DNA of 64,000 bases from Girardinichthys multiradiatus (Eukaryota > Chordata > Actinopteri > Cyprinodontiformes > Goodeidae). Below, in pieces: positions 56,496 through 64,000 of the stretch (the first letter of the stretch is position 1; every line of letters starts with the position of its first letter). The notes under the pieces were generated by a model. That model ran no database searches and was not told where the DNA came from. It was given only the letters and a program-made list of their open reading frames with translations. Both the position numbers and the translations under genes were made by a program. Location of the stretch: contig NC_061812.1 of the NCBI RefSeq assembly GCF_021462225.1, positions 40,496,675 to 40,560,674 of the forward strand, written 5' to 3'.

Positions 56496-58106
56496 CAGGT
56501 CCTTCTCAAAATATTAGCATATTGTGATAAAGTTCATTATTTTCCATAATGTAATAATGAAAATTTAACATTCATATATTTTAGATTCATGGCACACTAA
56601 CTGAAATATTTCAGGTCTTTTATTATCTTAATACGGATGATTTTGGCATACAGCTCATGAAAACCCAAAATTCCTATCTCCCAAAATTAGCATATCATTA
56701 AAAGGGTCTCTAAACGAGCTATGAACCTAATCATCTGAATCAACAAGTTAACTCTAAACACCTGCAAAAGATTCCTGAGGCCTTTAAAACTCCCAGCCTG
56801 TTTCATCACTCAAAACCCCAATCATGGGTAAGACTGCCGACCTGACTGCTGTCCAGAAGGCCACTATTGACACCCTCAAGCAAGAGGGTAAGACACAGAA
56901 AGAAATTTCTGAACGAATAGGCTGTTCCCAGAGTGCTGTATCAAGGCACCTCAGTGGGAAGTCTGTGGGAAGGAAAAAGTGTGGCAGAAAACGCTGCACA
57001 ACGAGAAGAGGTGACCGGACCCTGAGGAAGATTGTGGAGAAAGGCCAATTCCAGACCTTGGGGGACCTGCGGAAGCAGTGGACTGAGTCTGGAGTAGAAA
57101 CATCCAGAGCCACCGTGCACAGGCGTGTGCAGGAAATGGGCTACAGGTGCCACATTCCCCAGGTCAAGCCACTTTTGAACCAGAAACAGCGGCAGAAGCG
57201 CCTTACCTGGGCTACAGAGAAGCAGCACTGGACTGTTGCTCAGTGGTCCAAAGTAATTTTTTCGGGATGAAAGCAAATTCTGCATGTCATTCGGAAATCA
57301 AGGTGCCAGAGTCTGGAGGAAGACTGGGGAGAAGGAAATGCCAAAATGCCAGAAGTCCAGTGTCAAGTACCCACTGTCAGTGATGGTCTGGGGTGCCGTG
57401 TCAGCTGCTGGTGTTGGTCCACTGTGTTTTATCAAGGGCAGGGTCAATGCAGCTAGCTATCAGGAGATTTTGGAGCACTTCATGCTTCCATCTGCTGAAA
57501 AGCTTTATGGAGATGAAGATTTCATTTTTCAGCACGACCTGGCACCTGCTCACAGTGCCAAAACCACTGGTAAATGGTTTACTGACTATGGTATCACTGT
57601 GCTCAATTGGCCTGCCAACTCTCCTGACCTGAACCCCATAGAGAATCTGTGGGATATTGTGAAGAGAACGTTGAGAGACTCAAGACCCAACACTCTGGAT
57701 GAGCTAAAGGCCGCTATCGAAGCATCCTGGGCCTCCATAAGACCTCAGCAGTGCCACAGGCTGATTGCCTCCATGCCACGCCGCATTGAAGCAGTCATTT
57801 CTGCAAATGGATTCCTGACCAAGTATTAAGTGCATAACTGTACATGATTATTTGAAGGTTGACGTTTTTTGTATTAAAAACACTTTTCTTTTATTGGTCG
57901 GATGAAATATGCTAATTTTGTGAGATAGGAATTTTGGGTTTTCATGAGCTGTATGCCAAAATCATCCGTATTAAGACAATAAAAGACCTAAAATATTTCA
58001 GTTAGTGTGCAATGAATCTAAAATATATGAATGTTAAATTTTCATCATTACATTATGGAAAATAATGAACTTTATCACAATATGCTAATATTTTGAGAAG
58101 GACCTG
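56496..58106 (+). mobile_element. Tc1-like transposon family C, copy 3 (best preserved)
   Basis: Exact TA on both sides (56,494-56,495 and 58,107-58,108), inverted repeats of about 200 bp starting caggtccttctcaaaatatt, total 1611 bp. The two ends are nearly identical to each other. Its transposase has a single frameshift, so this is the closest to intact of the three copies. Confidence 0.96.
56824..57829 (+). pseudogene. Tc1 DD34E transposase with one frameshift (copy 3)
   Basis: The first frame (56,824-57,270) covers the two helix-turn-helix units: MGKTADLTAVQKATIDTLKQ, KEISERIGCSQSAVSRHLSG and the GRKKCGRK basic patch. The frame is lost at 57,263-57,267, where tcggatgaa of copy 1 reads tcgggatgaa, one extra G exactly at the first catalytic Asp codon. 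The second frame (57,284-57,829) carries SVMVWGAVSAAG, QHDLAPAHSAKTTG, NSPDLNPIENLW and the normal end. All other family residues, including the second Asp and the Glu 35 positions on, are present. No transposase can be made from it as it stands. Confidence 0.95.
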
Positions 58107-58834
58107 TATAAGTCCAATGATTTCCAATGCATACTTGAATACAAAAGAATAATACAAAGAAGAAAGATTACCTAAGGCCTTAGGGAGAGACTCGGGTCAG
58201 CAAAGCTACGGCTGGATTCACCGAGTGTCTGTCTCACAATCAGTGTTACAGCTTTTTATACCTTTAACAAACTTCAAAGCTAACTGCTGAAACTTCCTCT
58301 TAAAGAATTATTTACAAAGCCACGGTCCCTAATGGAGTTGTTTACATTCCTATGTTGCCGCTGTAAATTAGTTACCCCTATAGGAGTACTTTATTGCCCA
58401 TACAGCCGGCATTTACTGCTAACAGCTGCTGGCAAACATCCTGTCCTGAGGTTGACCCTTCCTCCAGCCTGAAGCCAGCTGTGACCTCTCTCCCTGGTCC
58501 CAGGTTCACAATACATGATATATTTCAGTTTTATGCATACACATGCAAACTGAACACATAGTATGAAACTAAATGATTTTAATTCTCAACAAAGATTTTT
58601 AGTTTAGAAATTAGAAAGTGGAATTATAATCAGCTGATTGTTTGACTCGCCTGATCAGTTACATTGATATTGCTGGCAGCCTTAACCAGTGTCAATTTAG
58701 CTTTGTGATGCAGAAGTTGTATGACTGAGTAAACAGCGACAGACTTAGCAACAGTTTCTTGTGATAGTACAGACAGTTAATATCCACGAATCTGGCCTTA
58801 TATCCCATCAGTATAAACCATCATGGCTGTGGTT
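58107..58834. other. Gene-free interval
   Basis: Nothing recognised. Confidence 0.45.
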
Positions 58835-59262
58835 TCTTGCAGGACCAAAGTGCAAATGGGAGCGTGGGAACCCACATAGTGAGTTGAACATTTTAATGAT
58901 GACTGAACTGGTAACTTAGAAAGACTGACAGGGCATGGAACAGGCAGGCAAACAGTAGCATTCAGCAGAGAGCAATGAAAACCAGAAAGTTTAAATATGG
59001 CAGGGTGGAGAAATGACCTGTGAGCTAGAAGAGCTAATCAGGTGTGATGTGGAGCAGCTGGTGACAGAGAATGCAGAGCAACTGAAGGTGGGAGGCTAAT
59101 GAACACAGATGAGTGGGAACACAGAGACATTGGAAGGAATGTACAGGAATTAAGAAAACTATGGGACAAACTAAAATAGTAATACTGAGAATATAAACAG
59201 CAAGGAAAGAAACACATCTGCAGAAATCCAAGACTCAAACACCTAACGATTGTGACATACAC
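58835..59262 (-). repeat. LTR-like repeat (TGTCACAATC start), minus
   Basis: On the minus strand it starts TGTCACAATC (complement at 59,249-59,258), continues pyrimidine-rich (cagctgctccacatcacacc, tctgtcaccagctgctcc), has a TATA-like atatttaaac (near 58,990) and an ATTAAA signal near 58,893 before the end gcactttggtcctgcaag. This is the layout of an LTR of the same group as the blocks at 28.6 and 34.6 kb. Confidence 0.55.
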
Positions 59263-60837
59263 ATTTTCAAATTTAGTTACTTTATATTGCTATAATCAGC
59301 TAATCAGATGTTTTCTTCATTTTTCTTCACAATACTTTACTTTTCTACACTGTTCTATAACAACTAGGCAAAGGAAGAAGCACTAAAAATATTTTCACAA
59401 AAATAAACTGGGTTGTTTTCAACCCAGCAGATTTTAGAGTGTATGCGAAGGAGTATGAGAGTGGTAGATGTATCCAGGTTGTCAATGTTGGTTTAAGATA
59501 GGGAGAAGCGGCATGAATCTCATTACGAGGACCCCTGGACCTACCCCCGCAGCTAACTGAATCACTCTGAGTTACTTTAAATTGGTGTCCAATGAAAGAG
59601 GAATGAATCCCTGGCCCTGTTGTGGTTCTCTCGGGCAGTTTGGAAAGTAATCCTCAGAAGCTGCAGATTTGATGGCTTTCTGCTATCTGTTTGGTTTCTA
59701 TATATCTGAAGCTGATGAGTAATTGGAAAGCAATTCAGATACATGGAAAACATTTGCCTCTGGTGACTTCAGAGGTGTGATTCTGGCCTAAGAACACATT
59801 TTATGCCATTTAAAACATGAAAAATGATGGAAAAATTTTACATTTTCAATTCATTTAAAATATGTGTAGAATCTGTATGTTCTGTTCAAAACTTGTGGTA
59901 AACCTTTGTTGTATTAACACTGTGCCTTTGACACCTTCGCAGTAATCACTACAATGCCTCTGTCACGGTGAGAGTGTTTTTCACTTTCTGAATTGCCAGA
60001 GGCACCAACACTTTCATTCTGTCTACCAGTTCGTAAATGACTGCAGCTTCGGCAGGGAAGATTGTTACCCTAAAAATTTGATTGCCATTTATTATCTCTC
60101 ACCTTTTCTAAGCACTTCCATCATGCAGAGAAATCAGACTGGTGTTATTACAATTTATTCATGTGCTTATTTTAGGGCTGCATTCTACATTTAAATGTAA
60201 TTGTTTAAATGATTTCGGTTTGTTGTAAAGTGCATTATTTCAAATAATTTAAAGCAGCTAAACAGAGTCAGTTTACATGCACAAGGTCGAAAATATTACA
60301 TTTAAAAACAATATTAATAAATATTTATGCAGCTTACATAATGAGGTCACTAAACCATGACAACACTGCTGGCCAAATGGTACAACAGCAAATAAAATAC
60401 AGCAAGTGTCAATATAGAAATAGACTGGTGTTAACAAAGCTATATAAATGTGTAGCACTGTAAATTATAGCTAAGACGCTCCTATATAAGATTTATGTTA
60501 TGAGCCACACAAAGACTAAGTGATGCATCATGAAATGGATTTGCCATGGATATTTTCAAATGTCACCCTGTTGGACCATAATCTCATTTGGAGTGACTGA
60601 AATAAACATATCCGTGGAAATTGGACACAGTTCTGATTGAGGGGTGCAAATTGATTTTCTGTAGAGCTCACTACACAGAGCCGCTGTACAGCTTCAGAGA
60701 GGAAAACTTTGATTTCTTCCCCAGATAGCTTCCAGCAAGTAACTTTATTGAATTTTGCTGTTACTAAGAAATGAGAGGAAAGACTAACATTTCAACAATG
60801 TAGTTTATAATAAAATGAGAGAGTTAATTGTGCGGCA
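59263..60837. other. Gene-free interval with possible conserved blocks
   Basis: No gene recognised. 59,930-60,140 and 60,530-60,760 are unique, less AT-rich and free of repeat signatures; they lie just upstream of a candidate promoter, so enhancer function is conceivable but unproved. Confidence 0.3.
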
Positions 60838-61010
60838 CAAAGTTTTTCACATTTTGTCATGTCACAACCACAAACGTCAATGGTTTTTACTGGATTTTTT
60901 CTGACAAACAGAAACAAAGTAGTGCATAATTTGAAAGTGGAAAAAAGATGTCAACGTTTAAAAAAAAATAAAAGTCTGAAAAGCATGTGTCACATTTCTG
61001 TTTCTTCCTT
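60838..61010. mobile_element. Tc1-like family A terminal fragment
   Basis: cacattttgtcatgtcacaa, accacaaacgtcaatggttt and aaagtagtgcataatttgaa follow the sub-terminal inverted repeat of family A. No transposase sequence is attached, and because both ends of the element carry this repeat the strand cannot be told. Confidence 0.65.
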
Positions 61011-61092
61011 TTGTTGGGGTCATTCATTTTGGGTGAATAGACCAGCTGGACTGCACAGTTCGACATGCACATCTCAACAGACTTCGCAGCTT

Positions 61093-61116
61093 TGACGTCA
61101 TCCGGGATTATAAGAA
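61093..61116 (+). promoter_or_regulatory. Candidate CRE plus TATA-like promoter
   Basis: A perfect palindromic cAMP response element, TGACGTCA (61,093-61,100), lies 8 bp upstream of a TATA-like TATAAGAA (61,109-61,116). CpG density rises in the next 80 bp (aacgcgg, acgggacgacgc). Transcription would start near 61,140. This tight CRE-TATA arrangement is known from cAMP-responsive vertebrate promoters. No coding exon could be tied to it. Confidence 0.35.
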
Positions 61117-62824
61117 AACGCGGAAAATAAACTTCCCTTGCCATTTCCAGTGTCTCACGGGACGACGCAATGGAGGCGCATATCTGGAGAGACAAAAGCT
61201 CACAGCTGAACTTTTCCTCCACACGGCCATTCCCGGAAGAGCTTGAAAGTCAGAATTCTGTCTGATACAAGAAAGGTCAGAAGATTCATATACCGATCAA
61301 AGATCCCACTGACACTCCTGCACAGGTGGAAATCCACAGAGGTTTTATTTCCAAGGAGTTGAGTTTCCTCTTTGTTGATTCAGTCGACTAAACGGTTCGT
61401 CATATTTTCCCCATTTTGGATGGATGAGGAGTTTACCTTTTTTCTTTTGGAGTTGATCACCACCCCCCACCCCTGTTTTTCCTCAGACCGGACCCATCCT
61501 CAACCGCTGGAGAGAAGAAATCAATGTCAAAGTAATTTTGTTCTTTTTTTTAATATTGAATTGGATAGGTGTATTTAGAGGTCTGGGCTGGATGAGGCAT
61601 AGTTAATGTGATTTAGAATCACCAACTGTTAATCCAAGGTATCAACTTGTTGCATGCAATACTGATTGAAGTGTTTTATGCTGAGCTGTTTTCCTTTGCT
61701 GTGCAAGTGTTGCACGGATATGCAGTCAGCAAGGTGCGTGTTCTGTCCAGCTGATCCCAAATCAGCCAGGAGTTAGAAGTTGGACTTTTAAAGTTTTTCA
61801 ATTCAAAGCAGCTGTGGTCTGGGCCTCGTGGCCTGACCACTACTTTGTCCCATTTTTATTACTGGAGTTTTTCCACTGAGTTCCCGCCTCAGAGTTTTAT
61901 GACCCTTTGTTCAAGGCTGCTAGTGGCTAAGGGGACAGCCCACCGCCGAAAATCGAGACATCAGCACAACAGGAGGGCTTCTTTTTCCAAGTTAACCCAA
62001 ATTGCACATTGTGTCCATAAAACTGCTGGTTTGATCTTCATAGACACTCAATGCGCATATATTTTCTTTTATTATTATTGTTAGGTAGTCATTTTTACCC
62101 CTTTTGTGTAGAATAGCGCTTGTTAGTTAAGTGAAGGTTATTAAATCAGAATAGCAAATTGTATCAAGGCTGTTGATTTAAAAAATGTTCATATAGATAA
62201 AGAAAAGGGTTTGTGTTTATTTCGTGACAGACTGATTTATCTGTCAAAATAAGGTCAAAGTTCCCCCACCTTCGGTGAAGCGGTTGAATAAACAGTGACG
62301 TTTAGCATGGTTTTTGGTTAATAATTATCAATTATAATGACAATTTACTAATTGAAATTATTAATGGCTTTGAGCCCATAATCACAACACTAGAGGACAT
62401 CTCTGATTTCTATTCGAAAGTAATTATTTCTGGTTAAGAAATTACTTTTCTGAATTATGATTTTTAATTATAATTTTTGATAAATATGAATTAATCAATA
62501 ATCATAATCCTTACACTTTTTACTTTAATGCCCTGAAAAATATCCAGTCTAACCAATGCTGCTTTCAGGATGAGGAAGGATGATATAGGCCTAACATTTT
62601 ATCACTAAATATAATGTAATATTTGTTGTGATAGTCATAAAAGTTATGATAAAAACCATTAAAAATTCAAAGCCTTTTTTGTAAAAAATCTGTTACTTCA
62701 CCGTCAGTACCCCACACACGAATACTACTCTAAAAATAAAGCCTGTGCATTATTAAATAGGCTATTTCAGTCAACTAGCTAATTAATAAGAGCATTTACA
62801 CCATATATAACAAACACGTGTCAT
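61117..62824 (+). other. Possible 5' UTR/first intron; no recognised protein
   Basis: If the promoter is real, the transcript would contain a 31-codon upstream ORF (61,170-61,265, starting MEAHIWRDKSSQ). Weak splice-like sites follow: gaaag/gtcaga at 61,276, a good acceptor tgtttttcctcag at 61,486 and caaa/gtaatt at 61,532. The rest, to 62,824, is AT-rich with no gene or repeat recognised. Confidence 0.25.
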
Positions 62825-64000
62825 CGCCCGGTACGGCTCCACCCTGGAGCCAGGCCTGGTGTCGGGACTCGTCGGAGAGCGCCTAGTGGCTGGGTTGCTC
62901 CTCACGAGACCCGGCCGGGCCAAGCCCGAACGAGAGACGCGAGACCATCCCCCAGTGGGCCCACCACCTGCAGGGGGAACCGTGAGGGACCGGTGCAAAG
63001 AGAATTGGGCGGCGGCCTAAGCATCCGGGGATGCTTAGGCCGCTAAGTTTGCAGGCTACATCAGGGACGTGGAATGTCACCTCGCTGGGGGGGAAGGAGC
63101 CAGAGCTTGTGCGGGAGGTCGAGAGATATCGACTAGAAATAGTCGAGCTTGCCTCCACGCACAGCGTGGGCTCTGGAACCCATCTCCTCGAGAGGGGCTG
63201 GACTCTCTTCTACTCTGGAGTGGCCCATGGGGAGAGGCGGCGGGCTGGGGTGGGTTTGCTTGTCGCCCCCCAGCTCAGCCGTCTAGTGTTGGGGTTTACC
63301 CCAGTGGATGAGAGGGTCGCATCCCTACGCCTTCGGGTTGGGGAGGGGTCTCTGACTATCATTTCAGCCTACGGGCCGAGTGGTAGTGCGGAGTGCCCGG
63401 CCTTCTTGGCGTCCCTGTCGGGGGTGCTGAATAATGAATAGTGCCCCTCCCGGGGACTCCATTATTCTGCTGGGGGACTTCAACGCCCACGTAGGAAACG
63501 ACATTGACACCTGGAGAGGCGTGATCAGGAGGAATGGCCTCCCCGATCTGAATCCGAGCGGTGTTTTGTTATTGGAATTCTGTGCTAGTCACGGATTGTC
63601 CATAATGAATACCATGTTCAAACATAAGGGTGTCCATCAGTGCACTTGGCACCAGGATACCCTAGGCAGGAGGTCAATGATCGACTTTGTTGTCATATCA
63701 TCAGACCTTCGGCCGCATGTTTTGGACACTCGGGTGAAGAGAGGGGCTGAGCTGTCCACTGATCACCACCTGGTGGTGAGTTGGATCCGCTGGGGGAGGA
63801 GAAAGCCGGACAGACCCCTTGGCCAGGGATGTATTCAACTCTCACCTGATTCCGAGGGATGTTGGAGACATAAAGTCCGAGTGGACCACGTTCTCCGCAT
63901 CTATTGTTAATGCTGCCGCCCGTAGCTGCGGCCGTAAGGTCTGCGGTGCCTGTCGCGGCGGCAATCCCCGAACCCGGTGGTGGACACCGACAGTAAGGGA
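62825..64000 (+). mobile_element. RTE/Rex3-like LINE, 5' end, continues past window
   Basis: A GC-rich block with an abrupt left edge: a 5' leader of about 240 bp (cccggtacggctccaccctg, accatcccccagtgggccca), then endonuclease codons. From 63,538 it is about 90% identical by eye to 43,550-44,090 in the copy at 43.5 kb. A 15-bp inverted repeat with 2-bp spacer (63,012-63,043) lies in the leader. The window ends before the reverse transcriptase. Confidence 0.85.
63067..64000 (+). pseudogene. LINE AP-type endonuclease domain, frameshifted
   Basis: The first frame (to 63,441) starts SGTWNVTSLGGKEPELVREV and runs through ERGWTLFYSGVAHGERRRAG and DERVASLRLRVGEGSLTIIS, the beta-strands of the endonuclease fold that nicks target DNA. 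A stop after LNNE and a frame change near 63,434 lead to [17 protein letters not shown] (the GDFN catalytic motif), [33 protein letters not shown] and [11 protein letters not shown]. Near 63,815 a deletion of roughly 80 bp relative to the 43.5-kb copy breaks the frame again. The start codon used by the family is not clear from this copy. Confidence 0.85.

Overview
The window looks like gene-poor DNA from a ray-finned (teleost) fish. The evidence is AT-rich sequence, no operon-like coding, and dense layers of broken transposons of types common in teleosts: Tc1/mariner, hAT, RTE/Rex3-like, Nimb-like and L2-like LINEs, a tRNA-derived SINE, and LTR-like repeats beginning TGTCAYRATC. Several repeats feel familiar from killifish and livebearers, but that is memory, not something the sequence proves. 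I found no complete host gene, no CRISPR array and no prokaryotic system. Host candidates are limited to a possible 72-nt exon near 0.7 kb, a possible CRE/TATA promoter near 61.1 kb, and some repeat-free blocks that could be regulatory.

Layout. 0-7 kb: Tc1 remnants (families A, G and B here), the B copy interrupted by a candidate solo LTR. 7.6-9.1 kb: first of three copies of a long-TIR Tc1 family (C). 9.1-13.8 kb: a 1-kb non-coding repeat, a CA microsatellite, a 296-bp tandem duplication, and a GC-rich pocket with a Pro/Ala/Ser-rich two-frame ORF made of 30-bp and 27-bp minisatellites, followed by a repeat with two strong hairpins. 13.8-27 kb: sparse, with a Tc1 remnant that received a LINE tail, another Tc1-A fragment, a LINE ORF2 tail and an LTR-like repeat. 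27-35 kb: Tc1-D, LTR-like repeats, a non-autonomous hAT-like element, and two Nimb-like LINE fragments, one with a perfect 15-bp target duplication inside an LTR-like repeat. 35.2-39.5 kb: a hAT element with BED finger carries a nested Tc1 and sits between two Tc1-A pieces. 43.5-46 kb: an RTE/Rex3-like LINE with a doubled 3' tail. 46.7-50.1 kb: Tc1-C copy 2 and a Tc1-like element with 36 residues between its last two catalytic positions (DD36E-like). 52.9-59.3 kb: SINE, three LTR-like repeats, Tc1-C copy 3. 61 kb: candidate promoter. 62.8-64 kb: the 5' end of another RTE/Rex3-like LINE that runs off the window.

Every transposase or reverse transcriptase seen is damaged by a stop, frameshift, deletion or catalytic substitution. 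The elements do not form a pathway. Their nesting gives a relative time order: Tc1-A, B and G and the hAT are old hosts; the nested Tc1-E, LTR-like and LINE insertions are younger; Tc1-C and the RTE LINE look recent because their copies are still very similar.
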